DNA of 64,000 bases from Platerodrilus igneus (Eukaryota; Arthropoda; Insecta; Coleoptera; Lycidae). The DNA lies in contig JARFIW010000139.1 of assembly GCA_036346225.1 (NCBI GenBank), forward strand, positions 186,001 through 250,000, written 5' to 3'. A program made the position numbers and the translations under genes. Under the pieces are notes generated by a model. It had not been told where the DNA came from, searched no databases, and saw only the letters and a list, made by a program, of their open reading frames with translations. Shown piece by piece: positions 32,790 through 45,261 of the stretch (position 1 is the stretch's first letter; each line of letters opens with the position of its first letter).

Positions 32790-35699
32790 TGAACTATAAA
32801 GCTAGATCAAATGATTAGCCTAAAGAATGAATGATGAATGGCCTGAAACCTACCTAACCATAATTCACTTATTTGTTAAAAGAAATGTTGCCATAAATTA
32901 AGTGCTAAATAAAAAACAATGGAAAAATATCTAAACTGTCTCTCATTTTCCAAAATGTACACAGACAATTTTGTAGAAACTTTTTCTATAAATCAACCTT
33001 AACGTAAACCCAAACCTCGCATTTTTACTGATAAACAAGCAAATATTAGAACAGAAATTTGCTGTTTAAAGTCTACTAATTACAAAATAATTTGACAAAT
33101 GCTGTGGAGTTTTAAAATGAATACAACCCCGTATTTAAATCCAATCAAACTTTAAATTAGAATTTTAAAATAAAATCGTATCTTTAATCTTGTTATAAGT
33201 GCAGTTTGATTCTCAATAATTACCTTTCCTATAAGTTAAATTGACCAGCACAAACTAGCAAACACTTTTAGTATCATATTAAAGTCCTATGTACGAGATT
33301 GAGAATCACACGGTATAGCACTTTATAACATTTCTAATTATTCACTATTTAATACAATCAGCTTTATAATTTGGTATATTAGGATTAAAGAAATTAACTA
33401 AGCTTTTTCAATATTGAGTCTATCAGGGCAGTTATGTCATTAACGTACCTGACATAAATTTAATCGAACGTAATTGGATTATTCAAACGACCTGTCTAGA
33501 CCATCTTAACTAGATTTACGGGCGTGCTTAATTGCAAAAATTTACAGGATCTAATTAGAAATTCATTACTGCAGATACACAAGCATAGCCTCGCGATATA
33601 AATAGTGAAAAGTGTATATTTCATTGTTTATACACCAATAACGAGATAAATTAATTAGTATTTATAAAAATGTACATCTTTAATTGTTTAGGAACCGTAG
33701 CTCTTTTATTATGCAAATATGTACCATGGACATTTATTTTTAAAGGAACTAGAAAATAACTACAAAATGTAAAAAAATTAATTTATAAATCAATAACAAA
33801 TAAATCCCAAGTAAAGCCGTTTACTGGTTTAAGGAAGTGACTACTCTACTACCTCGCCAATCGGTTCGCCAGTCATCGTCTCGATCACCAGTAAAAACCT
33901 ACTTATCTGGCTAATAAACGTAAAATAATATTTTCAATGCTGATTAAAACACACATTCTAATTGTTTTAAGCTCACTTAAAGTTTTGACAATCCTTGTAC
34001 AAAGAGTTATACAGATTAATAAACTTCACTTTGTTACCAGACGTAAAGAATTTTATTAATAGACATAAAACACTTGCTTATGTACATAAAAACCCAGACG
34101 AACGTGAATCATTTTGCCCCGACCACCATAACCCCTTTTGCAATCCGGAAGGGGAAGCATTTATAAACAGCTGTGAATCAATCAGAAACTCAGTTCTCGT
34201 CGATCTTTATTCAAAAAACCATCTCCAATAGCAAGCTCGCAGGTTTTATTCAAGCTCAAGTATTACACTACAAGTTACGTTAAATAACCACACTACACTG
34301 ACCGGTGACTCTCATCCAGGTCAAACTACATTGTTCTGCATTACAAGTAACCGATCAGTGACCTCTAGAGAAAAATTTTTCAGTAAGTGTCAAATCACTC
34401 TAAGTTTGATATATAAATTGTAAAAAATTATCCCCTTACAAGTAATTTTCTACACGCTAGAATCTTATACGGGCCTAATATACTTAAGAACAGCAGAAAT
34501 TGTTTTCTCTAAAGGATTAAAGCAATATTATACTAGTGTTTTGAATCGTTAAATTTTTGCTAGTATTCATGTCTCCATTACAACATGTCCTTGATTATAA
34601 TTGCCATCTTAATGTCGCTTCCGTTTAGAAATAGTTTTACATAACTGCATCGAAATATTTCTTGTTCCATTTTATATTTTTTTCTTAAATAGATCAATAT
34701 ATGTTGAAGTCTACTTTATAGGTTTTATAAAGCACTTTTGTTTTAATAGATTAAAATATCAAGGCGACCTTGCACCAAGTTAAATTATAATTTCTATTGG
34801 ATCAATAAACACATCATCGGTACGCTGCATAAACAACAATTTAGTAACTATATACGAATGAATCTTGAATTACCTAATTATTTACCGATTCTTATATAAT
34901 AAAAATTTCAATACGCCACAGTTCTTGAATACTTCCACTATATTCCGGCAAGTCTGACTCATCGCATAATGTAATAATTAACTGTAATTTCGTGTTTCTT
35001 ATCTTAATTACCTGTTATTTTAAGATTTATTGGGCAATAAAATAATTCTTTAATCGATGCCTTTTACAGAACTAAATGTAAAATAGTCATTTGTTATCGC
35101 TTTTGTACTATAATTTATCATCACTACAAACGTGTTATCTTATCTCCACGAACTAACTCAATTGGTGTGTATTCATTCATGTTGTACGGATTGGTTGTTA
35201 TTTTTATTTACACATGATTTATGACTTTACGAACAATCTCGAATAAAAGTAGGTTTTTCTAAATTACTGGATGGTTTTCAAATAGAACTTACTCGATGCA
35301 TTATTGCATATTACTTAGCATTTATATTTTTGAAAAATACGAGCGTTCAATTAAGGGATGCTTTTGTATTTCCACGAATTAAAATTTGTTTTAAAAATTT
35401 TATTTCCCTGTAAATAGCATTCTCAGCACAATATGTACCCAGAGCGTGTCATTCTACATGAGATTTCATTTATGAGAAGGAATATTGAAACTCGTTTTAC
35501 TGATTCTTTCTAGCATACATTAGAAACTTGCTTTTAAATTGGATTTATTATCAAGGAGTTCACGTACTAGAAAATACTATACTAATCATATCATACTTCT
35601 AGAATATTATACAGAGTGTAGAAAATTAAGTATTGGAAAATTCAATTTTCTCGACTTTAGGATTGTTTTCTTACAGAATTTGATGCTTAAATGATCTCT
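32790..35699. other. Long unrecognised AT-rich stretch
   Basis: No gene, RNA or repeat could be supported. A 78-codon plus-strand frame (33995-34231; contains the Cys- and His-bearing piece CPDHHNPFCNPEGEAF) is the only one with an unusual composition. It has no family match I recognise, no codon-bias support and no neighbours of known function. Confidence 0.4.
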
Positions 35700-36885
35700 T
35701 ATGACCTCTTTAACACATTTACACTTGCAAACCTTTTTTGTTTGGTGCTACTAAGTTAAGTTATAGGTATAAACTCATTGTTTAATTTTTGTACGTTGTT
35801 TTTGATAAAATCCTTCGGAATTAGCGATGCTTCAGCTCCCATGTCTATAAGTATTTAAATAATTTTATCTTCTACATTTATATTTCAAATAAGTAATAAG
35901 CTTTTGTTTACATTTTCATCCTTTTCTAAATCAAATTTGATAGATTCTCGTTCATGCTCGTACTGGTTAATATTCAAGAGTGCGCTGGATTTGTCTTTTA
36001 ATAAAAATCCAACCTCGCAGTCGAAGGTCCTTTCCTGGCCACCGTGTCAGCACATGTTTTATTATTAATATTGTTTGTGACATCTATCTGTGAATTTTCA
36101 TTTTCATTTTCCTTCGTTTGGTTACGGTTCTATTCTCAATGGTACGGGATTCATTCTTCTCTCTTCCCCCGTCTCTCTTGATGGTATTATTCTGTTCCTA
36201 GTTGCTTCTATGGACATTCCCCTTATCAAAATTCTGCCATTGCACCGCTCCGCTACACACATTTATCGGCTGGTTCCTTGGTTTGGTCAACATCTTCCGT
36301 GATTGACCCATTTTATCATACCGTTGCAGATTATTCAGAAATACATCTAGATCCACGAGGTTCTGTACGGCGTTGTATTGCTTTACCTCTGTTTTGAAGT
36401 GTTCCGCTAAATATTTGATGATTGTTTATCCTCTAAAGGAGGATCAAACTGTTTTGCAAACCTAAATTTTTTATGGCATACAACTTTTTTACCATGGCAG
36501 AATGACTGCCGTATTTGGCCAAGAGTAAATTGTCTCCGACTTTAAATTGCTGGTTATCTTTCCAAAAATGTTTTAAAAATTTAACTTCAAAGTCTTTAAA
36601 GGAGTTTAACTCACTCTCAATCAGTTCAAACCAAATTTTCGCGCTACCTTTTATCATAGATCTCACAATATTTAATTTAGTTTGCTCATCCCAACTGACC
36701 TGTATTGAGGTTTTAACATTGTTTAAAAACATTGTAGGGTTAAATTTGTAATCCCCATAAAATTTTGAATATTGTTCCAAGGGAACCCTGGTTGATCTTC
36801 GTCGTATGGTTCCCCAACATAAATATTTTTCACCTTATCTTCTAGATTTTCAACCTTATCTTTGAAATTTAGTTTATAAATGGTA
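35700..36885 (-). pseudogene. Ty3/gypsy gag-protease fragment
   Basis: On the minus strand from about 36885: a short heptad-like stretch (KVENLEDKVKNIY), a frameshift near 36780, then a 115-codon open frame (36780-36433) with FNPTMFLNNVKTSIQVSWDE, IVRSMIKGSAKIWFELIE and FKDFEVKFLKHFWKD, a retrotransposon gag (capsid-like) domain. Lower down, a broken zinc-knuckle-like segment (about 36010-36060) and ILIDMGAEASLIPKD (about 35820-35870), a retropepsin-type site in which the usual DTGA/DSGA reads DMGA. No RT follows. This element is distinct from the gypsy copies A and B. Upstream it connects across a LINE insertion to a primer-binding site at 38915. Confidence 0.75.
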
Positions 36886-36980
36886 TATAGAGCTTTTTAG
36901 ATTAGCACAGAATAGAAAAGAAGTTAGAGCTGCGTCGAACCGACCTTAAGTAAGGTTGAAAACAAAATGATGGTGATGAG
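36885..36980 (+). mobile_element. LINE 3' end inserted in gypsy element
   Basis: About 95 bases matching the last part of the LINE at 24081-27285 (TTAGATTAGCACAGAATAG, then CCGACCTTAAGTAAGGTTG) and ending AACAAAATGATGGTGATGAG. It interrupts the 5' part of the minus-strand gag region. Confidence 0.88.
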
Positions 36981-38914
36981 CTAAGAACTTACTTACTCTA
37001 AAATAGACTCCAAAAATCTCTCTTTCCAATTAAGATATTCATTCACAAATGATTTACTATTTAAATCTTATTGTGTACAAAAATTTAGAAAATACGTTAG
37101 ATAATTTCAGCAACCTCACATTAAAATTGGATTGAACGGTAGTTGATCAGTTATGTTCAATTATTTTTATGTACAACATCTCTCAAATCAAATTATCAAT
37201 TTTCACATTAAGACGTGCACACAAAATCTTAGATAACTTAATTTAACTACTGATAGAAATTCTAACACAAAGTGATTTTTACTTTACCGTTTAAATTCTG
37301 CTGGTCTTCTTTTTCTATATTGTAAGCCTACATCCATGTCTAAAATCGTTGAAAAACTACCGTTGAAATTCCACTTAAAATTTATATCCCAAGATCGTCT
37401 AAATATTTTAAATTAATTTTTTATTAAATACCACTCTAGCTTCATATATACTTTTACCTCAATTGATTTTAATTCTCTTTATTACATTTTAAAAGAGTGT
37501 AATTATCTACTTTTTTCCGATTGGCAATAAACTTTAAAAGTTGTTGATTAAAGATGTCTGCTTACTATAAATACTTCAATACTAGATAATCACTGCCATA
37601 GAGACGTTTAGAAACAAATATTAAACAACGGACTATTGACTGTCCTTTTTAATTGGTTATATAAGATCAAATCCTCCTACGTCACAAATCTAGAAAAATG
37701 ATGTTAAGTCTGGGTGTTACCGTTCTGTTCTGATTTGTTTAAAATAGAGGTTCGGCGGATCTACAATAGTCCTAATAATACAACATCAACAGAATGTGGT
37801 ATTTTACGGCCTACGACTACCATTAATTAATACATTTACCGACGCGTTATCTTATCGTTATGATTTATCGCAGTTATTTGCTTTATTTTTACAATTTCAT
37901 CGCTTGATTTACAACTTTTGCTGATAGTTACATTACATATTATAGCTGCTAATTTGAATATCCATTTACCTTTATTATTAATGGAATTTTCTCAAGGTTT
38001 AATGAATCACGTTTTTATTTTCAAAGATATTATGTACGCGCTTTTCGTCTAAAATACTACACGCGATCTTACATTGCAAACATGAATACACTTTTGGACT
38101 ATTAAATTCTTTCAGAGTATCAAACGAAACCTTTTATAATAGTTGCGCATTTTCTGCTAATCTTAATAGCAGATAAATACCTTTTGGAATGAAGCTCTTT
38201 ATATTCGCGGAGTATACTAACTCTTATTTAAAAATACGATTCATTCGTGATTAAGAATGAAAATTCTCTAAATTTCGGTACTTCCTGTCTTACGAGCAAT
38301 GTGAAATTATTTATCCTATCGTTAATTGGTTTTAATCTCTGACTACATTTTTTTTCTGATATTTATTAAGTTTCTGATTGAATTCTTCCCAATTCTTTCA
38401 AACTCATGACTGAATTTCTGACTCAACGTTTCCAGGTTTCGTTTTGATTATTTTGCTCAAATTTGTAATCGAATTTTTGACTTAACGCTTCCATTTATTA
38501 TTATTCTTCCCGATTTTGTTCAAATTTCTTATCTATCCTTTTTATAGAGTCGATCGTGTCATCGTTCTTGATTCGGCTCTTACTTGTAGCTCACTTTTTG
38601 TTTGACTATTTAGATCTTTACTACTTTTCCTTTTTGAATACTCAATAAGAAAACTATCACCAGAACCTATTAACGCCCCTTCTCTTCTAAGTAATTCCTT
38701 CGTGATTTTCCTTCTTCCATTGTATCCAAAGTTTTCTGAAAATTTTTACACAAAGGTAAAAATTTTAGGCCCAATCTAACCCATATATGCCTTTAACTTC
38801 TGAATTTTTACAAAATAAAACCAAGCCTGAATTTTGAATCGAGCGGTTTTAGTTGTTCCGCAATTTTTCTTGTGTGTTAAAATCAAGTCATTTTTGTGGA
38901 ATCGAGCCCATATA
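36981..38914. other. Probable 5' internal region of the minus-strand gypsy element
   Basis: Lies between the gag fragment and the primer-binding site at 38915-38926, so it would be the leader/gag start of that element, but no open frame or motif is visible. At least part may be unrelated insertion; the stretch is AT-rich and unremarkable. Confidence 0.35.
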
Positions 38915-38926
38915 GTTGGTTCGCCA
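38915..38926 (-). other. Candidate retroelement primer-binding site
   Basis: On the minus strand TGGCGAACCAAC begins with the TGG complementary to a tRNA CCA end and lies 6 bases beyond a CA that could end an LTR (GATATCACA). I do not assign the tRNA. Its position upstream of a gag fragment on the same strand supports the call. Confidence 0.5.
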
Positions 38927-38932
38927 AAATTT

Positions 38933-41900
38933 TGTGATATCTATATCAACGAATCCCTCGATTTCTGCTGTGATATTAAAGTAAACGTTGTGATACAATA
39001 AACGAAAAATCTCCAATCTAAATTAAAGTAACCACTTTCTCGGCTATTTCAGTTGGTAAAACATAAAGTCTCTTCTATCCGAATAAATTAGTATACTACC
39101 CTTTATTACCATTTTCAGTGTACAAATATTTACATATAATGATGTTAAAGAATAAAAATTAATGCAGTATAAATCATATAAAAAATAACTATAGTTTCAA
39201 TTTACACTCAGAATAAAGTTACAAGTTCTTCCAATATCAAGTACTCTCATGGCCGTGTTTATTTTTTTAAAAATATACCACTTATCAAAATTACGTTTAA
39301 ATTGCCCTTTGTTATAAAGAATTTATAAATGATTCTTTGAATTAATTACACTTTAAAGCTATAACTTCTCAAACTAAAATTACTAAATACATAATGCTCA
39401 TTTCAAGAAGTTTGTACAGCAAGACAAATTCTAAGAACTAATCTGACCTTTTAGTTTAGGGCCTTGAATTAGTCCCAGGTCAAGCAGTTTTGCAATGCTT
39501 TAAAACAGCGAACACAAACTTTTGGCACAAGGATTTATTCTTGAATAGAATTACACAAGACCTTCAACAGGTCTAAATCAAAAACTAATTTGCAACCTTC
39601 AATTGCAATACAATCAAATCAAATAGAATTTGAATAATCTTTGATCTTGATAGAGGAGTAGAAGTTGAACTTATGTTTAAGCTAATATTTTAAGTAATAT
39701 TTTAAGTATCATTTGAAGCAATGCCTAATGTCGATTTTTAAAATCGTCAAAAATCAAATTAACTGAATAACACTTTTAATTATATTATTTGCACTGAAAA
39801 TAATTTTTACGAAGTACGGTATTTTAGGTTTCTTTACTCGTTCGCAGAAATACAGCAAAGCTTATTTCAAAGTAAATATAGTCTTATATATAACATCCAA
39901 TTCCAATGCTAAATAAGTATATTGTTCAGGAAATTTCTTTTTATCAAAGTATTAAAACCGCACAGTGGCTGGTATTCCACGCCAATAGGAATCACCCAAT
40001 TCAAAACATAAGATTTCTTTCGTCAAGCGCTCTGAATAATGCAAAATCGACTTCATTTTCTGGACTTAAGTCCCCTATCATATTAATTGTTAAATGCACC
40101 AAATCTTGCTTTCATACACAAAGGAATTTGTTTTGTTATCGCCGTAATCATGCAAATCATGACTTTTATTCAATATAATAACAAATAACTATTTGACTAT
40201 CGAATTGCATCGGTTATATTTAATTAAATGCAACTTTCAGTAAAATAAATAACTCATTCCTATTCAAATTTTCCCTCGATGCTGCATGAATGGGATGAGT
40301 GAATTATGCATTTATTTAACTACTACGAAACTTACACTTATGTACAACCTATATGGTTAGATTGCAAAAAAAGATTTAGTATACTCGTTGTCTTAGGGAA
40401 GACATATCTTAGTAATTATTGTGGGTAATTAATGACCGTTATAAACTCATGAAGCGGCTTTTAGTATGTTAAGAATTCTCTGTAAGCATTTGTTAAAATT
40501 GGACTTATATCAGATCGAGTAAAGAAGTGAAAAGTGAAGAACGTTGTGGTGGTATTAAGAACGTAACCTACATTTCTATATCTTGATAATATATCACGTA
40601 AAATGCATTTATTATATTAAAGAAATTGATACGCACATTATTTAGTGCTTTAGGGAGCGCATTTTAATAAGGTATGAATGTATATCGTCCCAACTGCGAT
40701 GTGTGTCGTCAGTAACGACTTTTTCAAGGGCAGCTGTGTTTTTGAGGGACTTATTTTAAAAGTCTTTCATCAATTCCAAATATTGATTATTAAATTCAAT
40801 GTTTTTCATGTTTAGTACCTGAATTGAAAATATTCAATAATTTAAGGAATAAAAATATCAAAATCAAAAATATGTGCTCTAATGAGTGCCAAATATTTTT
40901 ATATACTTCTACTTTTAAACCAATAAATATACATTTCAATTTACATATTAAACAAAATGCATTGATTAACAAACTACTTACAAATATTTGATAATTAACT
41001 TAAAAACGTCAAAATATACTTGTTCTATATTTCTGGAAGTTATAGTTCACACTTCTCACGTAAATCGACATACTGAAGTAAGCAGTATGTTTTATTAAAT
41101 ACAAGTTTCTTTTAAATTTTGAAAGTTTACTTTATGGAAACCACTTTTGCAATATGATATAGACTAAGCAATCGTTACAAATAAATGAAATACAACTAGT
41201 CAATAATTATAAGAAGCAAATAAATTAAAAGTGAATCACTATAACTGAAAGTTGGATAAAATAATCAAAATTCCCGAACTTATGCAATCATCTTCTGAAA
41301 TTCTGAACACACTCCCTTTTTGTGTTGAATTTAAATACCCCCATTTCAGTAACAGAAATATATACAATATTTACAACCTTCATAGAACAACATTGGTATC
41401 TGACAAGTGTAAACCCGCCATAAGGTCACCTCAGAACAATGTTAAAATCTACCAAAGAGGTAGCCTAAATCATAATGATTTCCCCTTCAAAATAAATATA
41501 AAAAAACGACTACTTAAGCCTTTTAATAATGCAATTGCACACTTCTTTAATAACCATCCTGTAAATTGTATAAATAGAAACATGTTAAAAAATGTTTTCC
41601 AATTCCCAAGTTATTGAATTTTCACAATAAAAATTAATCAGCTGATTTCACGTTAAGCGTATTGGCTACCTAAAAAAGTCGGTCCCAGGCCGTAACACAA
41701 ATTGAAGGCAATCATTCATTTAAACTTTAAAAATTTTTGTTTAGTGTACTCAAACTAAATATTTCAAACATCAATAAATCAAAGTCACCTTCAATTTATG
41801 TCATAAATGTCAAACTTAAAGTTTTTATTATTTTGAAAACGATCCTAGGTCATGGATCGAAACGTTAATAAAGATAATTTTAAAAACTATGAGTGGTTTA

Positions 41901-41962
41901 ATCCCCAAAGAAGATTAAGAAGAACAGAATTTTTTCTAGCATTTGAAAATATTTGCGTATTT
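38933..41962. other. LTR edge followed by unrecognised DNA
   Basis: The sequence from 38933 (TGTGATATC) is probably the inner end of a minus-strand LTR; its outer end cannot be located without a second copy. The remainder up to the Polinton-like element shows no supported gene. Frames of 90 codons (39906-40178) and 121 codons (41252-41617) have no recognised domain. Confidence 0.4.
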
Positions 41963-41968
41963 AAAGCC
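41963..41968. repeat. 6-bp target duplication, left copy (AAAGCC)
   Basis: AAAGCC directly outside the left AGTAGAGG terminus; repeated at 46083-46088 directly outside the right terminus. Confidence 0.85.
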
Positions 41969-42520
41969 AGTAGAGGAATTGAATGGTTCTGAGACAAATC
42001 CACCTTATGGAATCCCCCTATAGAATCCACCGAATCCACCTGCTTATGGGAATTCATTTGTAAACATCCACTATAAAGTCTTATTTTAAGGGATTTCCAC
42101 CTTGTGGAAAGGGATTTCCTGCTTGCTCCCTCCTTGTGGACCTCCTTGTGGGATTTTCAACATCATTTAAGAATTTTTACCGGTAACATTCTGAACTAAA
42201 TAGTTTTCTTCGACTAACTATTTCATCTTTCGAGATAAATCTATCTTGTTCGGTGTCAATTAATATTAGATTTTTCTCAGCTACCTGAATTTCTCCCCCA
42301 GGGAGCAACCCTCATTTTAAGATTTTTTACCAGCAGCGATTTCTGACCATCCTTATAAAATTTTTAGCCAAGCGGCACATCAAATTAGTCTGAAATTTTA
42401 CGCAGAATTTGAATCTGTAAACAGATTTAAAATCCGACCACTCCTTACCGTTTTACACACATACTTTCTGCGAGATAAATCTTTCTTTACATTTCCACCC
42501 ACGAGATAAATGTACCTTGT
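41969..42520 (+). repeat. Polinton-like left terminal inverted repeat
   Basis: About 552 bp. The outer 100 bases are built from short GGAATCCACC-like repeats, then CCTTGTGG repeats, then the start of a module opening CGAGATAAAT. Reverse complement of 45506-46082. Confidence 0.9.
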
Positions 42521-42815
42521 TTGGTATCAATTAATATCAGATTTTTTCAGCTACCCGAATTTCTAGGAAGTTTTCAGATTGCATCATCCCCAGGGAACTA
42601 CTCTCATTTTAAGAATTTTTTACCAACTGGTTTTTTAATCACCCCATATATACTATTTAGGAGGTTCGAGATACGGATTCATGTTGCAGTTTTACGCAAA
42701 ATCCGAATCTGCAAACAGATTTAAAATCGGGGCAACCTCTTACCGTTTTACACATATACCATATAGCGAGCATATAAATGATTATTTTTGTTTCTTTCGA
42801 GATAAATGTACCTTA
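42231..42815. repeat. Sub-terminal tandem modules opening CGAGATAAAT
   Basis: CGAGATAAAT occurs at 42231, 42471, 42502 and 42798, and a variant (AAGATAAAT) at 43426. The sequence after 42231 (CAATTAATATTAGATTTTT, CAGCTACC-GAATTTCT, CTCATTTTAAGA-TTTTTTACCA, AAATC-GACC/ACCTCTTACCGTTTTACAC) is repeated after 42502, giving two units of about 270-295 bp that straddle the inner edge of the terminal repeat, and a partial third at 43426-43530. Confidence 0.8.
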
Positions 42816-43034
42816 TTCTTGAGCATTATAGAGAAATTTGAAATCTGTTCTTTAATAAAACATTCTACACCCAACACACTTTATCAAAAACATGAGAAAC
42901 TTTTAAACAGGGTAAAAATTTTATCAATTTCCTAGCTTTATATTTTAATTTCTAAATGCATGTCATGACATAATTATGTAGTTTAGTCAATGCTAGACTA
43001 TGTACATTTTATCTATACAACTTACAACTAACAC

Positions 43035-43400
43035 CTAACCTATATCTTTATGCGCCCATGCATAGGTTGCTGTACTATTAGGGATGACGTACTTTTTGTC
43101 ATCCTCGCCCGACAAACTAATTTTATTAATTAATTGGGTATAAAGTTGGTGTTTATGACTTCGAATACACACCATGCTATGCATAAGAGTACCAGAATTA
43201 TTATGTACAATGTCCTTAAAACTATTTACATTAATATTCTTAACTGCACTTCGTGAAACCCCTTTAATCTTTTTAATCGTGTCTTTCTCGCTTACAATAC
43301 AGTAGGACTTAGCCCTACTACCAACAAATTCTAATACTGGACCCCCATTAAATTCGTCTTTAAATTTCCTTTTTTGTTGACAAGCGGTATATTGTATTTA
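43035..43400 (-). pseudogene. Polinton DNA polymerase B C-terminal fragment
   Basis: An uninterrupted minus-strand frame of roughly 115 codons without its own start codon, ending at TAG 43035-43037. It begins with the KFKDEF segment, then EFVGSRAKSYC, KIKGVSRSAVKN, a CIRSHKHQLYTQ block, KISLSGEDDKKYVIP and TYAWAHKDIG. This is the characteristic end of protein-primed family B DNA polymerases of Polintons and related DNA viruses (thumb region and tail). The polymerase and exonuclease active sites lie upstream in the family and are missing here. That this piece is still open is notable beside its decayed surroundings. Confidence 0.75.
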
Positions 43401-43813
43401 TTATTGGTGGGGTAGTCACTCTTTTAAGATAAATATATCTTGTTTAGAATCAACTAATATTAGATTTTCCTAGGCAGCCCAAATCTGTAAATAGATTTTA
43501 AATAGAACCACCTCTTACAAAGTTACGCCTTTTAAAGGCCCAAACCTCTAATTTTTGTCCATTTATATTTAACTCCATCTTTAAAACCGTTTTTTCGCTA
43601 CCCAAGACATTTGCTTTAACTAACCATTTCTTGAGAAATTTAAAACCGCTGTGTCCAGCAAACACCACGTGGAGATAACACGTATACTGTGTCCACCAGG
43701 ATAGAAGCAGTAAGGATTTGGAAGAAGGGAAGGTGGGAGAAGAACTTAAAAATTATCGAATCTTAAAACTAATGTATACAATAGATTTACAAAATCTATA
43801 CAAATATGAACAA

Positions 43814-43985
43814 CTATCTTATATCTTTATGCCCCCATGCGTAGGTTGATATGCTTCCGGGGATGACGTAACGCTGGTCATCTTCGCTCGATAAACTAAT
43901 TTTATTAATAAGCTGCGTGTACAAATCGTATTTTTTACTCCGGATACATACACCGGCAAGTACTCGATACCACCCAAATAAGAAT
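43814..43985 (-). pseudogene. Second polymerase B C-terminal fragment
   Basis: The minus-strand frame ending at TAG 43814-43816 reads CIRSKKYDLYTQLINKISLS, then EDDQRYVIP and TYAWGHKDIR, clearly homologous to the end of 43035-43400 but diverged. About 55-60 codons are open; upstream the frame meets a stop. Two consecutive polymerase tails in the same orientation imply tandem duplication or recombination between two Polinton copies. Confidence 0.75.
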
Positions 43986-44023
43986 TAGATGCTTGGTGAC
44001 TGTAAACTTCCACTTCTCTCGTG

Positions 44024-44130
44024 TTGGCCTAGGCAAGTCCCTGCCCATCCGCACCCCTGCGCGTGCTCACCGCTTCCCATGCGCAGCCCTGCGCGTGCGG
44101 ACCCTTGGCCAGGCGCACCCCTCTCTGTGT
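44024..44130. other. GC-rich island inside the Polinton-like element
   Basis: About 100 bases of strikingly GC-rich sequence (for example CCCTGCGCGTGC twice, at about 44055 and 44086) in otherwise AT-rich DNA. The two CCCTGCGCGTGC copies are about 30 bases apart, and outer GGCCTAGGC/TTGGCCAGGC-like ends could pair. No gene seen. Confidence 0.6.
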
Positions 44131-44339
44131 GACTGCTATTTCGTGGTGAAGTGATAGCCCTTTATAAATAAAGAGCAATGTAATACTATTCTAAAATTTT
44201 TATTCTGGCATTATACATAACAAAATTTTAAAATATTAATGCCAAGCATGGAACCAATTTAAACTTAATTTTAATACAAAATTATTAACAGAAAACAGTA
44301 CTTTCTTTATGTTTGTTAGGAGTGGTTTTAATTTTATAT

Positions 44340-45113
44340 AATTTTATTCGCAGCTTAAAATTTAAATCGACACTCAAGTCCTCTATCTCCTTTTCTAGCC
44401 AATAGTTTGATACATAGAGACCGTCTAGGTTTTCGAGTTGTAAAATGTACCGAAGTTTGTCAATATATTAAAGTCTTAGATTCCACCGACAACCAGATAC
44501 ATTCCTTCGTGTAATTCTTGCACACTTGTGACGATCTTTTAATCGCAGCTTTCCCACTATATCCTGCATACGTATCTTGTTAGCTTAATCGACTTCTTCT
44601 TTTTGGTATTAGAGAGAATCCTTATTCTCCCACTCGCTGTTGCGTAATTGCATGTCTACCGCTCTTGGGAATATATGGTCGTTATAGGTTGTAAGACCCT
44701 TGATTTTAAATGATCCGAAAAGTTCTTTACTCGGCAAATATACAATGTTTAGCAAAACCCTTTGCATGTGGTGTACGTCAAGGTTACGAATGCCGCATTT
44801 CTTAGTTCGTCTATGTTATCTACCATTTCGATAAATACGTTTTTAGAATAACTTTTTAAAAAGTATGTGGATTTAGTACCATTCTTTCCGCAAAGACGCC
44901 TACATAAGTAAAAGGGTCTTTCGTACTAACCACAAATGCATGCAACTTGTAGAAACCAGATTTATCTAAGTCAGTCCATCGGCACATAAAATAATCTTTT
45001 AATTCTTCCTCATTTTCTCTAATAAGATGTTCTTTGTCTAACACATCTTTGTATTGTTCGCGTATTCTTACAGTATTTTCCATGTAGTCCAACTTTCGCC
45101 TTTTTGCATCCAT
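44340..45113 (-). pseudogene. Orphan Polinton-associated coding remnant
   Basis: The only intact part is an 85-codon minus-strand frame (45113-44856), opening MDAKRRKLDYMENTVRIREQ, highly charged and probably helical at the start, then CRWTDLDKSGFYKLHAFVV and DPFTYVGVFAERM. Beyond its stop, shifted frames with similar composition (FIEMVDNIDELRNAAFVTLT; HIFPRAVDMQLRNSEWENKD) run to about 44340, so the original protein may have been 200 residues or more. I do not recognise the family. Its place between the polymerase fragments and the right terminal repeat suggests a Polinton accessory gene or captured host gene. No function is assigned. Confidence 0.45.
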
Positions 45114-45261
45114 TTTCTCTAATTTCCGCTGTCTTTTTCTTCCACTTAAAGCGTATGGCGTGCATAATGGGGCAATTTTCTGTAGCTAGGGTGGAGGGTT
45201 TAGGTTAGTTTACGTTGTTTAAAGTTAGGTTAGTCGGTGTTGTCTAAAGTTAGGTTAGGTT

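Noticed and set aside
33852..33875. Second primer-binding-site-like GGTTCGCCA
   Set aside because: Too short a match, with no LTR end or gag/pol nearby.
33995..34231. 78-codon frame with Cys and His residues
   Set aside because: The Cys/His spacing fits no zinc-binding motif I know and there is no supporting context.
41252..41617. 121-codon plus-strand frame before the Polinton-like element
   Set aside because: No recognised domain, Asn/Ile/Lys-rich composition expected of random AT-rich DNA, and no coding neighbours.
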